Below are positions 40,960-51,659 of a DNA stretch of 64,000 bases, piece after piece; position 1 is the stretch's first letter, and every line of letters starts with the position of its first letter. The translations under genes and the position numbers were made by a program. The notes below the pieces were generated by a model. That model ran no database searches. It was not told the DNA's origin and saw nothing but the letters and a program-made list of their open reading frames with translations. Source of the DNA: SCTD01 sp963781675 (lineage in GTDB: Bacteria; Actinomycetota; Actinomycetes; Mycobacteriales; SCTD01); NCBI GenBank assembly GCA_963781675.1, contig CAWAGF010000002.1, positions 310,001 through 374,000 on the forward strand. The letters run 5' to 3'.

Positions 40960-41915
40960 CCGCTCCGCTGCTCCTCGGGCACGTACGGCGCGTCGGCCGG
41001 CTTGGGCACCGCGGCCGCGCGCCGGCGACGCCCCTCCTCCGACACCACGATGGCGACGGCCAGCACGGTGACCGCACCGCCGAGCAGCGTGGCCGGGCCG
41101 ACCTCCTCGCCCGCGACGACGGCGCCGAGCAGGACGGCCACGACGGGGTTGACGTACGCGTACGTCGACACCTGGCTGACCGGCGCGACGCCGAGCAGCC
41201 AGCTGTAGGCGGTGAACGCCACGATCGAGCCGAACACCACGAGGTAGCCCCAGGCCAGCCACGAGACGCCGCTGACGTCGCCGAGGTGCAGCTGCTCGCC
41301 CGTGATCAGCCCGCCGACGACCAGGCCGACGCAGCCGCCGGCCATCTGCACGACGGTCGTCATCAGCGGGTCGGCGGGCAGCGGCACGCGGGTCGCGCCG
41401 AACGAGCCGAGCGACCACAGGAAGCTGCCGAAGACGACCATCGCGGCGGGCAGCAGGGCCACGCCCTCGGGCCGCGCTCCGGGCAGCAGCAGGACGGCGA
41501 CGCCCACGAAGCCGGTGCCGACGCCAAGCACCGTGCGCGCCGCGGGGCGGTCGCCGCTGGCCGCGCGCAGCACGACCACCCACAGCGGGATCACGGCCAC
41601 GAGCAGGGCAGCCAGGCCGGAGGGCAGCCCCCGCTCCTCGGCGACGGTGACCAGGCCGTTGCCTCCGGCGAGGAGCAGCAGGCCGACCGCCGCGGCGTCG
41701 AGCAGCTGACGGCGGGTGGCGCGGAAGCCGGCGCGCCCTCGGCGCACCGCGAGCCAGCCGGCGAGCAGCAGCCCGGCTAGGCCGAAGCGCCCGCCGGCGG
41801 ACAGCATCGGCGGCAGCGTCTCGACCGCGTAGCGGATCGCGAGGTAGGTCGAGCCCCACAGGACGTAGACCAGGCCGAGCGCCGTCCAGACGCGCCAGGG
41901 CGCGGCGGGGGTCAC
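40956..41915 (-). CDS. EamA-family (DMT superfamily) exporter
   Basis: 319 residues from GTG 41915 overlapping the preceding stop (GTGA). Ten membrane helices in two EamA repeats: ALGLVYVLWGSTYLAIRYAVETLPPML opens the first and FGSFLWSLGSFGATRVPLP the second. The C-terminus is a charged tail (EEGRRRRAAAVPKPADAPYVPEE). Members export amino acids or other metabolites; YedA-like proteins are the closest resemblance. It is translationally coupled to the M20 amidohydrolase, so it may export that enzyme's product or substrate (inference). Confidence 0.92.
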   Translation of the reverse strand: MTPAAPWRVWTALGLVYVLWGSTYLAIRYAVETLPPMLSAGGRFGLAGLLLAGWLAVRRGRAGFRATRRQLLDAAAVGLLLLAGGNGLVTVAEERGLPSGLAALLVAVIPLWVVVLRAASGDRPAARTVLGVGTGFVGVAVLLLPGARPEGVALLPAAMVVFGSFLWSLGSFGATRVPLPADPLMTTVVQMAGGCVGLVVGGLITGEQLHLGDVSGVSWLAWGYLVVFGSIVAFTAYSWLLGVAPVSQVSTYAYVNPVVAVLLGAVVAGEEVGPATLLGGAVTVLAVAIVVSEEGRRRRAAAVPKPADAPYVPEEQRSG

Positions 41916-43093
41916 CCGGCGGAGAGGGCGCCGAGCGCGACGGCCACGAGGACGCGCACCGCGACCGGCAGCGCGGTCTCGTCGACGTCGAAGGTGCCCT
42001 GGTGCAGGTCGTGCGGCCGCTCCTGGCCGGGCGGCTTCACGCCCAGGCGCGCCATCGCGCCGGGCACGTGGTCGAGGTACCAGGCGAAGTCCTCGCCGCC
42101 GAGCGACTGCACGGTGGGGACCGCCGCCGTCGGGCCGAGCACGCCGCGGACCGCCGCCGCGAACAGCGTCGTCGCGGACTGGTCGTTCACGACCGGCGGG
42201 ACACCGCGCTGGTACTCCACCGAGGCGTGCGCGCCGTAGGGCGCCACGAGCCCGTCGACGAGCCGCTGCACCATGTGCGGGGCGTCGTGCCAGGCGCCCT
42301 TGTCGAGCACCCGCAGCGTCCCCTTGAGCACGCCGGTGCGCGGGATGGCGTTCGAGGCGACGCCCGCGGAGACGTGGCCCCACACCAGGCACAGGCCGGC
42401 GCGCGGGTCGACCAGGCGGGACAGCGCGTCGGGCAGGCCGGTCGCCACCGTGGCCAGCACGTGCACGAGGTCGACGGTGTTGTGCGGCCGCGAGGTGTGG
42501 CCGCCCGGTCCGGTCAGCGTGACCGACAGCGCGTCGGCGGCGGCGGTGATCGGCCCGGACTTCAGGCCGACGCGGCCGACCTCGAGGGCCGGGTCGCAGT
42601 GCAGGCCGAAGGCGGAGGCGACGCCCTCCATCCAGCCGTCGGCGATGACGTCGAGAGCGCCGCCGGGCATCTGCTCCTCGGCCGGCTGGAAGACCAGCCG
42701 GACAGTGCCGCTGAGCTGGTCGGCGACCCGGGCCAGCGCCAGGCCGGCGCCCAGCACGGCGGTCGTGTGCACGTCGTGCCCGCACGCGTGGCACAGCCCC
42801 GGGACCGTCGAGCGGTAGGGCACGAGCTTCTCGTCCTGCAGCGGCAGGGCGTCGATGTCGGCGCGCAGGACGACGACCGGGCCGCCCCCGGGGCCGACGT
42901 CGCAGACCAGGCCGGTGCCCTTGGAGAGCACCTTCGGCGTCAGGCCGGCCGCGCTCAGCCGCTCCACGAGCAGCGCCGTCGTGCGGTGCTCCTGGTTGCC
43001 GAGCTCGGGGTGCATGTGCAGGTCACGGCGGACGGCGACCAGGTCGTCACGGTGGTCGTCGAGCCAGGGGTCGCTGACGGCAGCCGGCTTCAC
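41912..43093 (-). CDS. M20-family amidohydrolase
   Basis: 393 residues from GTG 43093 overlapping the stop of the ligase gene. Metallopeptidase-like fold: VRRDLHMHPELGNQEHRT, VVLRADIDALPLQDEK, LCHACGHDVHTTAVLGAGLAL (metal Cys and His), VFQPAEEQMPGGA with the Glu pair, dimerisation domain TGPGGHTSRPHNTVDLVHVLA, and SLGGEDFAWYLDHVPGAMARLG. This sequence resembles N-acyl-amino-acid or hippurate hydrolases. Neighbouring carboxylate-amine ligase and EamA exporter form a three-gene overlapping operon. Confidence 0.92.
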   Translation of the reverse strand: MKPAAVSDPWLDDHRDDLVAVRRDLHMHPELGNQEHRTTALLVERLSAAGLTPKVLSKGTGLVCDVGPGGGPVVVLRADIDALPLQDEKLVPYRSTVPGLCHACGHDVHTTAVLGAGLALARVADQLSGTVRLVFQPAEEQMPGGALDVIADGWMEGVASAFGLHCDPALEVGRVGLKSGPITAAADALSVTLTGPGGHTSRPHNTVDLVHVLATVATGLPDALSRLVDPRAGLCLVWGHVSAGVASNAIPRTGVLKGTLRVLDKGAWHDAPHMVQRLVDGLVAPYGAHASVEYQRGVPPVVNDQSATTLFAAAVRGVLGPTAAVPTVQSLGGEDFAWYLDHVPGAMARLGVKPPGQERPHDLHQGTFDVDETALPVAVRVLVAVALGALSAG

Positions 43094-44280
43094 GACACCG
43101 CTCCGGCCGCGCCCGGCTCCCCCACGGCCGCGGACGTCGGGCGGGACGGGAGCACGACCGGCTCCCCGACGGTGAACTCGTCCAGCAGGCTGTCCACGAC
43201 CGCGGTGAGGTCGCCGCCGCTGGCCGCCGCGACCGCGCGCTGCCGCTGGTAGGAGGCGCCGCCGTCGAGCACCTGCTGGACCATGCCGAGCTGCTCGGCG
43301 CAGCCCAGCCGCTCGGCGGTCGGCCGCAGGTCCTGCACCAGCTCGGCGAGGGCGTCGCAGATCGGCTGGACGCTGTGCTCGCTCACGATGATCTGCGCGT
43401 CGAGCCCGTAGCGGGCGGCGCGCCACTTGTTCTCCTGCACGACCCAGCGCTTGGGCGTCGGCAGCGTGTAGCCCTTGTCGATCTCGCGGTCCATCATCTC
43501 GACCAGGCACTGCGTGAGGGCGGCGACCATGCCGACCTCCGCGAGCGTCGGCAGGCCGTCGCAGATCCGCATCTCGATCGTGCCGTACGTCGGGTGCGGC
43601 CGGATGTCCCACCAGACCTCCTTGATGGAGGCGATGGTCTGCGTCTTGATGAGCGTCTCCATGTAGCGCTCGAAGCCGGCCCAGCCCTCGACCTGCTGCG
43701 GCAGGCCGGCCGTCGGCAGCCCCTCGAACACCTTCGAGCGGGCGGAGGCGAGGCCGGTGTCGCCGCCGACCCAGTAGGGCGAGGAGGCGGACAGCGCCAG
43801 GAAGTGCGGGATGTACGCCGACAGCGCGTTCACCATCGCGATGGCCTTGTCGGGCGAGCGGACGCCGACGTGGACGTGCACGCCGAAGATCTGCATGCGG
43901 CGGGCCAGCCACTGCATGTCGTCGATGAGCTTGGCGTAGCGCGGGTTCTCGGTGACCTGCTGCGTGCGCCAGTTGGTGATCGGGTGCGTGCCCGCGCACA
44001 TCAGGCCCAGGCCGCGGGCCTCGGCCAGCGGCACGATCTTCTCGAGCGTGCCGGCGAGGTCGGCGGTGGCCTCGCCGACGTTCTGGCACACGCCCGTGAT
44101 GACCTCGATCGTCGACTGCAGCAGCTCCTTCTTGGCGGTGGGGTGCTCGCCGCCGGGGTGCAGCTCCTCGAGGATCTCGGTCGCCCCGCTCGTCAGCGCC
44201 CGCGTCTCGCGGTCGACGAGCATCAGCTCCCACTCGACGCCCAGGCTGGAGCGGGGCGAGGAGTTGAAGTCGATCTGCAC
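43090..44280 (-). CDS. Carboxylate-amine ligase (YbdK-type glutamate-cysteine ligase family)
   Basis: 396 residues from GTG 44280 with GGAGGAG 8 nt upstream. GVEWELMLVDRETRAL at the start, KKELLQSTIEVITGVCQNVGEA, GLGLMCAGTHPITNWRTQQVTE, RMQIFGVHVHVGV, and PTYGTIEMRICDGLPTLAEV are diagnostic of the GCS2 family. Related enzymes make weak gamma-glutamylcysteine or, as EgtA, feed ergothioneine synthesis; no other egt gene is near, so the product is unknown. First gene of an overlapping operon with the M20 hydrolase and EamA exporter. Confidence 0.92.
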   Translation of the reverse strand: MQIDFNSSPRSSLGVEWELMLVDRETRALTSGATEILEELHPGGEHPTAKKELLQSTIEVITGVCQNVGEATADLAGTLEKIVPLAEARGLGLMCAGTHPITNWRTQQVTENPRYAKLIDDMQWLARRMQIFGVHVHVGVRSPDKAIAMVNALSAYIPHFLALSASSPYWVGGDTGLASARSKVFEGLPTAGLPQQVEGWAGFERYMETLIKTQTIASIKEVWWDIRPHPTYGTIEMRICDGLPTLAEVGMVAALTQCLVEMMDREIDKGYTLPTPKRWVVQENKWRAARYGLDAQIIVSEHSVQPICDALAELVQDLRPTAERLGCAEQLGMVQQVLDGGASYQRQRAVAAASGGDLTAVVDSLLDEFTVGEPVVLPSRPTSAAVGEPGAAGAVS

Positions 44281-44362
44281 GCGGGGCTCCTCCGGACGTC
44301 GTCAGGCGACCCTACCCAGCAGGTCAGCAGGGACCTCCCCCTCGACGGCGAAGACGACTCCC

Positions 44363-45925
44363 ATGCGTCCCCTCCGCCTCGCCGCCGCCGGCGCCGTCGT
44401 CGCCCTCGGCCTGACGGTCGCCCCCTCGACGGCCGCCCCCGCCGCCCCGAAGCCGGTCGGCTCCCCGGCCGCCGACTGCCGCGCCCGCGTCGCCGGGCTG
44501 GACCTGCAGACCGCGACCGTCGAGCAGCTGCAGGCCGCGATGGCCGCGGGCCGGCTCACGAGCCGCGCGCTGACGACGGCCTACCTCGGCCGCATCAGGG
44601 CGTACGACGGCGTGACCAACAGCGTCCGGGCCCTGGCGCCCACCGCGCTCGCGGAGGCGGACCGCGCGGACCGCGAGCGCAGGGCCGGCAAGGTCCGCGG
44701 ACCGCTGCACGGGATCCCGGTGCTGCTCAAGGACAACATCGGCACGCGGACCGTCCCGACCACCGCCGGCTCGATCGCGCTCGAGGGCAACGTGCCGAAG
44801 CGGGAGGCGTTCGTGACGCAGCGCCTGCGCTCCGCGGGCGCCGTCGTGCTCGGCAAGACCAACCTGTCCGAGTTCGCCAACTGGGTGTCGCTCGACATGC
44901 CGAACGGCTACTCGAGCCTCGGCGGCCAGGTCCGCAACGCCTACGACGAGGGCGACCCGTCCGGCTCGTCCGCCGGCTCCGGCGTCGCGGGCTCGATGGC
45001 CTTCGCGACCGCCACCCTCGGCAGCGAGACCTCCGGCTCGATCCTCTCGCCGAGCGAGGTCAACGGCCTGGTCGGCGTCAAGCCGACGCTCGGCCTGACC
45101 AGCCGCGCCGGGGTCGTCCCGCTGGCTGCCAGCTTCGACGTCGTCGGGCCGATGACCCGCAACGTCACGGACGCCGCCGCGGTGCTGAGCGCTATCGCCG
45201 GCGCCGACCCGCGCGACACCGCCACCGCCGGCGTCGGGGCCACCGACTACCTGAAGGGCATCAAGGGCGCCTCGCTCAAGGGCGTCCGGCTCGGCTACGA
45301 CCCGTCGTTCGAGGGCGACGCGCTTTTCGACCGGGCGCTGGAGGACCTCGCCGCGCTCGGCGCCGAGCTGGTCGCCGACGACCTCGGGCTGACGTCCAAC
45401 CTCGGGCTCACGGGGCTGACCGAGATCGCGGAGATCCCGAACGAGTTCAAGACCGGCCTGAACGCCTACCTGACGCAGGAGGCCGGGCCGCTCAAGAGCG
45501 GCGTCACGAGCCTGAGCGACGTCATCGCGTTCAACGAGGAGCACCCGGAGCAGGTGAAGTACGGCCAGGACCTGCTGCAGGTCTCCGACGCCCAGCCGGG
45601 CGCCTACGCCGTCACCGCCGGGCCGGTCGAGGTCACCCGTGCCACCAACCGCGCGGCCATCGACGGCGCGATCCTCAGGGACGACCTCGACGCGATCGTC
45701 GCCCCCGGACCGGCGTACGCGAACGTCGGCGCGGCCGCGGGCTACCCGACCGTCATCGTGCCGAACGGGACGCTGGACGACGACACGAAGGCGCAGGGGC
45801 TGTCCTTCCTCGGGACGGCCTTCGACGAGGCCGACCTGCTCCGCTACGCCGCCGCCTTCGAGCACGGCACGCAGCGCAGGGTCCCCCCGACGGTGGGCAA
45901 CCCCGAGCTCCTGAAAGGATGCTGA
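44363..45925 (+). CDS. Secreted amidase (amidase-signature family)
   Basis: 520 residues from ATG 44363. Signal peptide MRPLRLAAAGAVVALGLTVAPSTAAPAAP. The catalytic Ser-cisSer-Lys triad is visible: Lys in GIPVLLKDNIGTR, the Gly/Ser-rich loop DPSGSSAGSGVAGSMAFATATLGSETSGSI with both Ser. VGVKPTLGLTSRAGVVPLAASFDVVGPMTRNVTDAA follows as expected. It hydrolyses an amide bond outside the cell; substrate unknown. Length is usual. The stop overlaps the next gene region and a shared transcript is likely. Confidence 0.92.
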   Translation: MRPLRLAAAGAVVALGLTVAPSTAAPAAPKPVGSPAADCRARVAGLDLQTATVEQLQAAMAAGRLTSRALTTAYLGRIRAYDGVTNSVRALAPTALAEADRADRERRAGKVRGPLHGIPVLLKDNIGTRTVPTTAGSIALEGNVPKREAFVTQRLRSAGAVVLGKTNLSEFANWVSLDMPNGYSSLGGQVRNAYDEGDPSGSSAGSGVAGSMAFATATLGSETSGSILSPSEVNGLVGVKPTLGLTSRAGVVPLAASFDVVGPMTRNVTDAAAVLSAIAGADPRDTATAGVGATDYLKGIKGASLKGVRLGYDPSFEGDALFDRALEDLAALGAELVADDLGLTSNLGLTGLTEIAEIPNEFKTGLNAYLTQEAGPLKSGVTSLSDVIAFNEEHPEQVKYGQDLLQVSDAQPGAYAVTAGPVEVTRATNRAAIDGAILRDDLDAIVAPGPAYANVGAAAGYPTVIVPNGTLDDDTKAQGLSFLGTAFDEADLLRYAAAFEHGTQRRVPPTVGNPELLKGC

Positions 45926-45927
45926 TC

Positions 45928-46364
45928 ATGGACAAGCGCCTCCTCCTCGCCGCACCCGTCGCCGTCGTCGTCCTGGCCGGTGGCGGCTTCTACCTGTTCG
46001 AGAAGCACGAGCGGGCCGGGCTGGCCGAGGCCGCCGGCGTGCCCTGCGGCCCGGAGGCCTCGCCCGGCAAGGCGACCGAGCTGCCGTTCGACCTGCCGCT
46101 CACCGCGGGCGCGAAGGTGCTGCGCATCGACAGCCAGGGCGCCACGACGGTGGCCTTCGCCAGCCTGCCGGGCGGCCGCAAGGACATCGTCGCCGAGCGC
46201 GACCTCGTGCTGAAGGACCTCGAGCGCGCGGGCTACCGCGTGGCCGGCACCGACCAGGAGCCCGGCTACGAGGCCGAGGCGCAGCTGGAGGGCCCGCACA
46301 CCGGGACCCTGCGCGTGAAGCCCCTCTGCGAGGGGCTGCTCGAGGTCCGCTACAAGATCGAGGG

Positions 46365-46368
<4 letters not shown>
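45928..46368 (+). CDS. Small membrane-anchored protein of unknown function
   Basis: 146 residues from ATG 45928 with AAAGGA 8 nt upstream; the earlier in-frame ATG 45919 lacks a site. One N-terminal anchor helix (LLLAAPVAVVVLAGGGFYLF), then an extracellular domain: FDLPLTAGAKVLRIDSQGATTVAFASLPG, KDIVAERDLVLKDLERAGYRVAGTD and HTGTLRVKPLCEGLLEVRYKIEG. Two Cys could bond. The alternating strands and helix suggest a small alpha/beta fold. Follows the secreted amidase by 2 nt and may act with it. Stop interlocks with the mutase stop. Confidence 0.75.
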
Positions 46369-47942
<1,574 letters not shown>

Positions 47943-48039
47943 GGGAGGGCCTTCCTGCGGGGATGCGTGATCTCGTTGTCGAGCGTAGGCGCGCCGCTGC
48001 GGGGAGTAGCGCGGGGCCGTACGGGGGTAGGTGAGCGCC

Positions 48040-49686
48040 GTGGACAACGGGGAGCGGGTCGTCGCGGGGCGCTACCGCCTGCTGTCGCGCCTGGGGGCGG
48101 GCGGCATGGGGACCGTCTGGCGGGCGGAGGACCTCGTGCTCGGGCGCGAGGTCGCCGTCAAGGAGGTGACCTTCCCCGAGGGGCTGTCCGACCGCGACCG
48201 TCAGGTGCTCAGCGAGCGGACCCGCCGCGAGGCGCGCGCCGCCGCCCGGCTCGACCACCCGAGCGCCGTCACCGTCTACGACGTGGTCGAGGACGCGGAC
48301 AAGCCCTACCTCGTCCTGGAGTACGTCGAGGCCCGCACGCTGTCGGAGGTCGTCCGGGACGACGGCCCGCTCTCGCCGCAGCGCACGGCCCAGCTCGGGC
48401 TGTCGCTGCTCGGCGCGCTCGAGGCCGCCCACGCGCAGGGGATCGTGCACCGGGACGTGAAGCCGTCCAACGTGCTCGTCCGGCCCGACGGCCGGGTGGT
48501 GCTCACCGACTTCGGCATCGCCACCGCGACCGGGGACAGCACGATCACCACCACCGGGATGCTGCTCGGCTCCCCCGCGTACATCGCGCCGGAGCGCGCC
48601 CGCGGCGAGACGCCCGGCCCGCCGTCCGACCTGTGGTCGCTCGGCGCCACGCTGTTCACCGCCGTCGAGGGCAAGCCGCCGTACGACGGCGGCGAGCCGC
48701 TCATCACCGTGACCGCCGTCGTCACCGGGGAGCACGCGCCGTACGTCGCCGCCGGTCCGCTGGAGCCGGTGCTCGAGGGCCTGCTCGAGAAGGACCCGAC
48801 GGCCCGGCTCGACCTCAGTGCCGCGCGCCGGCTGCTCGAGCGCGTCGTCGCGCAGCCGGCCACGCCGCCGACGCAGGTGCTGACCGCCGCGACCCCCACC
48901 CCCGCCGCGCGCACGACGGCCATCCCGCTGTCGGACCTGCGTGAGGGCGTCGCCGCGGCGCAGGCCCCGTCGGCCGGCCGCGTGACTGCCGTGCGCACCG
49001 CCGTCCCGCTCGTACGGCCCCAGCAGCGCCGCCGCCCCGGCTGGCTGGCCCCGGCAGCGGCTGCCGGCGCGCTGGCGCTGCTGGTCGGCGGCGTCGCCGT
49101 CGCGCTGACCGCCGGCGACGACGACCCGGGGACGCGCACGGCCGCGCCGTCCCGGAGGACGGCCGCCTCCCCCGCGCCGGAGTCCGAGGCCCCTGCCGCG
49201 AGCGAGGACGACGGCGAGCAGGAGCCCCCGCAGCAGGTCGACGAGCCCGCCCCCGCCGTCGAGGGCGTCCCGGCCGGCTGGAGCACCGACACCGGCCGTG
49301 CCGGCTGGACCGTCGCCCTGCCGCCCGGCTACCAGCAGACCGGCGCCGGGCGGTACGTCGGGCCGAAGCGCCGCTCGCTCCTGGTCGAGACCACCCCGCC
49401 GGGTGGCGGCAAGGACGACGCCGTGGCCGACCGGGAGGCGCAGGCGAAGGACTTCGCGAGGCGGCACCCGAGCTACCAGGAGATCCGCATCTCCTCGGTC
49501 GACTACCGCGGCTACGAGGCGGCCGACTGGGAGTTCACCTACGAGGGCCTGCACGTCCTCAACCGGGTCTTCGTGGTGGGCGGGGTCGGCCACTCGCTGT
49601 TCTTCCAGACGCCGGAGGACGACTTCAGCGCCGCCCGCGAGGACTTCGACGCGATCGCCGACGCCTTCCAGCCGGTCGGGGCGTAG
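48040..49686 (+). CDS. Ser/Thr protein kinase 1 with single membrane helix and extracellular domain
   Basis: 548 residues from GTG 48040, three codons inside the longest frame; the choice rests on alignment with the second kinase and the same GGGGGTAGG element before the start. Hanks-type kinase: YRLLSRLGAGGMGTVWRAED, VAVKEV Lys, IVHRDVKPSNVLV, LTDFGIATATGD, SPAYIAPERARGE and SDLWSLGATLFTAVEG. A linker, a helix (WLAPAAAAGALALLVGGVAVALT) and an acidic spacer lead to an extracellular domain of about 140 residues: GWSTDTGRAGWTVALPPGYQQ, DYRGYEAADWEFTYEGLHVLNRVFVV. No PASTA repeats. The outer domain is shared only with kinase 2. Confidence 0.93.
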   Translation: MDNGERVVAGRYRLLSRLGAGGMGTVWRAEDLVLGREVAVKEVTFPEGLSDRDRQVLSERTRREARAAARLDHPSAVTVYDVVEDADKPYLVLEYVEARTLSEVVRDDGPLSPQRTAQLGLSLLGALEAAHAQGIVHRDVKPSNVLVRPDGRVVLTDFGIATATGDSTITTTGMLLGSPAYIAPERARGETPGPPSDLWSLGATLFTAVEGKPPYDGGEPLITVTAVVTGEHAPYVAAGPLEPVLEGLLEKDPTARLDLSAARRLLERVVAQPATPPTQVLTAATPTPAARTTAIPLSDLREGVAAAQAPSAGRVTAVRTAVPLVRPQQRRRPGWLAPAAAAGALALLVGGVAVALTAGDDDPGTRTAAPSRRTAASPAPESEAPAASEDDGEQEPPQQVDEPAPAVEGVPAGWSTDTGRAGWTVALPPGYQQTGAGRYVGPKRRSLLVETTPPGGGKDDAVADREAQAKDFARRHPSYQEIRISSVDYRGYEAADWEFTYEGLHVLNRVFVVGGVGHSLFFQTPEDDFSAAREDFDAIADAFQPVGA

Positions 49687-49716
49687 GCGGGCCCTCGCAG
49701 GGGGTAGGCAGGAGGC

Positions 49717-51525
49717 GTGGACCCCCAGCCTGAGCGCCGGCTCGTCGCGGGTCGCTACCGGCTGCTCAGCCCGCTGGGTGCGGGCGGCATGGGCACGGTC
49801 TGGCGCGCCGAGGACGAGGTGCTCGGCCGCGCCGTCGCCGTCAAGGAGGTGCTGTTCCCGCACGGGTTGTCCGACGAGGACCGCGACGTGCTGCGCGAGC
49901 GCACCCGCCGGGAGGCCCGCGCCGCCGCCCGGCTCGACCATCCCAGTGCCGTCACCGTCTTCGACGTCGTGGAGGAGGACGGCGCGCCGTTCCTCGTCAT
50001 GGAGCTCGTCGAGGCGGCCACGCTGTCGCACGTCGTGCGCACCGACGGGCCGCTGACGCCGCAGCGCACGGCCGAGGTCGGGCTCGCGCTGCTCGGCGCG
50101 CTCGAGGCCGCGCACCGGCAGGGGATCGTCCACCGGGACGTGAAGCCCGGGAACGTCCTGCTCGGCCCGAGCGGCCGGGTCGTGCTGACCGACTTCGGCA
50201 TCGCCTCCTCCCCCGGCGACTCGGCCATCACCAGCACCGGGCTGCTGCTCGGCTCACCCGCCTACATCGCTCCGGAGCGGGCCCGCGGCGAGAGCCCCGG
50301 ACCGGCCTCCGACCTGTGGTCGCTCGGCGCCACGCTGTTCACCGCCGTCGAGGGGCGCCCGCCGTACGACGGCGGCGACCCGCTGACCACCGTGACCGCC
50401 GTCGTCACCGGCGAGCACGCGCCCTTCGTGCACGCCGGGCCGCTCCAGCAGGTCATCGAGGGGCTGCTCGCCCGGGAGCCCGCGAGCCGGTACGGCGTCG
50501 TGCAGGCCCAGCGCGAGCTCGCCAAGGTGGCGGCGACCGCCTCGCCGCACGCCCCGACGCCCGCACCCAGCCAGGAGCCGACGCGACCGGAGCCCGAGCG
50601 CACCACCGCGCTCGACGTGGAGGAGGTCCGCGAGGCGACGACCGACGAGCCGACGGCCGCGCACGCGCTGCTGCCCCTGGACGGGCCGCGAGACGCCGCC
50701 GCCCCCGTGGCCGGTGCGACGGTCCCCGCGCCGGCGCCCGAGGCGCCCGCCACCGCCGCGCTGCCCCTCCCCGACGCGGCCCCCGTGCCCGCGGCGCTGC
50801 CCGTCCCGGACGCGGCCCCCGTGCCCGCTGCGCTGCCCGTCCCGGACGCGGCCCCGGCCGCTCCCCCGAGCCGGCCCGCGGTGCCGGACGCGGTCGTCGC
50901 GGAGCAGCCGTACCCCCCGCCCCCTCGCCGGTCCCGCCTGCCGCTGGTGCTGGCCGGCCTCGTCCTGCTCGGCGCCCTCGCCTTCGCGGCCTCCCTCCTC
51001 CTGGGCGGCAGCCCCAACCCGCTCACCGCGCTCGGGGGCGACGAGCCCAGTGCCAGCGCGCCGCCGTCGAACGGACCCGCGGCCCTGCCCGCCGGCTGGA
51101 CCCGCTTCGAGGAGCCCGACGAGGGCTGGAGCATCGGCGTGCCCCCCGGCTACGAGCGGACCACCTACCGCGGGACACAGGTGCAGCTCCGGGAACAGGC
51201 GACCCGCCGGACGCTGCGCATCGACTTCAGCGACGACCCCGGCCCGAGCGCGCTGCAGGCGTGGGAGGCGTTCTCCACGCAGCTGGCCACCCGGCTCGGC
51301 GACTACGAGGAGCTGCGCGTCGAGGAGGTCGAGTTCCAGGGGCTGGACGCCGCCGACCTCGAGTTCACCTACTTCGACGAGACGACGCTGCACGTCCTGG
51401 ACCGCACCGCGGTGTCCGAGGACGGCACGCACGGCATCGCCCTCTACTGGCAGGTGCCGGAGTCCCGCTGGCAGGACAGCCTGCCGGTCTTCGAGCAGAT
51501 CGCGGCGACCTTCTCCTTCGGCTGA
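49717..51525 (+). CDS. Ser/Thr protein kinase 2, tandem paralogue
   Basis: 602 residues from GTG 49717. The kinase domain is about 75 percent identical by eye to kinase 1 (LGAGGMGTVWRAED, VAVKEV, HRDVKPGNVLL, DFGIASSPGD, SPAYIAPERARGE). The juxtamembrane linker is longer and Pro/Ala-rich with 12-residue repeats, then a helix (LPLVLAGLVLLGALAFAASLLLGG). The extracellular domain repeats the layout of kinase 1 (GWSIGVPPGYERTTYRGTQVQL ... LDAADLEFTYFDETTLHVLDRTAV) but is far more diverged than the kinase domain. The pattern suggests duplicate kinases sensing different ligands. Confidence 0.93.
   Translation: MDPQPERRLVAGRYRLLSPLGAGGMGTVWRAEDEVLGRAVAVKEVLFPHGLSDEDRDVLRERTRREARAAARLDHPSAVTVFDVVEEDGAPFLVMELVEAATLSHVVRTDGPLTPQRTAEVGLALLGALEAAHRQGIVHRDVKPGNVLLGPSGRVVLTDFGIASSPGDSAITSTGLLLGSPAYIAPERARGESPGPASDLWSLGATLFTAVEGRPPYDGGDPLTTVTAVVTGEHAPFVHAGPLQQVIEGLLAREPASRYGVVQAQRELAKVAATASPHAPTPAPSQEPTRPEPERTTALDVEEVREATTDEPTAAHALLPLDGPRDAAAPVAGATVPAPAPEAPATAALPLPDAAPVPAALPVPDAAPVPAALPVPDAAPAAPPSRPAVPDAVVAEQPYPPPPRRSRLPLVLAGLVLLGALAFAASLLLGGSPNPLTALGGDEPSASAPPSNGPAALPAGWTRFEEPDEGWSIGVPPGYERTTYRGTQVQLREQATRRTLRIDFSDDPGPSALQAWEAFSTQLATRLGDYEELRVEEVEFQGLDAADLEFTYFDETTLHVLDRTAVSEDGTHGIALYWQVPESRWQDSLPVFEQIAATFSFG
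50773..50856 (+). repeat. 36-bp tandem repeats in the kinase 2 linker
   Basis: Two nearly perfect 36-bp units (50773-50808, 50809-50844, one mismatch) and a partial third encode DAAPVPAALPVP repeats. Near identity at the DNA level indicates recent slippage, so the linker length probably varies between strains. Confidence 0.85.
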
Positions 51526-51604
51526 GCCGCAACCGGCGCGCCAGCTGTGCAGAGCCTCACAGGACCGGGAGCGGTCCCGCCGTGCCGGGCGGCCAGCACG
51601 CCGA

Positions 51605-51610
51605 TAGCAT
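51605..51610 (+). promoter_or_regulatory. Probable -10 box of the sdhCDAB promoter
   Basis: TAGCAT lies 50 nt before the sdhC GTG, giving a leader with GGAAGG 8 nt ahead of the start. An ATG 5 nt after the box opens a three-codon ORF (ATG-CCC-AGG-TGA) whose significance is unclear. Confidence 0.4.
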
Positions 51611-51659
51611 CGGAGATGCCCAGGTGAGAGCGCCTGGTCCCGGCTGGAAGGCGATCGTC

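Noticed and set aside
50773..50856. 36-bp repeats as a CRISPR-like or intergenic repeat array
   Set aside because: The units are contiguous, in frame and encode a Pro/Ala linker of the kinase; there are no spacers.
51616..51627. Three-codon ORF ATG-CCC-AGG-TGA near the sdh promoter as a regulatory leader peptide
   Set aside because: Too short to judge; 5-nt spacing from the box is just outside the usual range, so it is only mentioned with the promoter.
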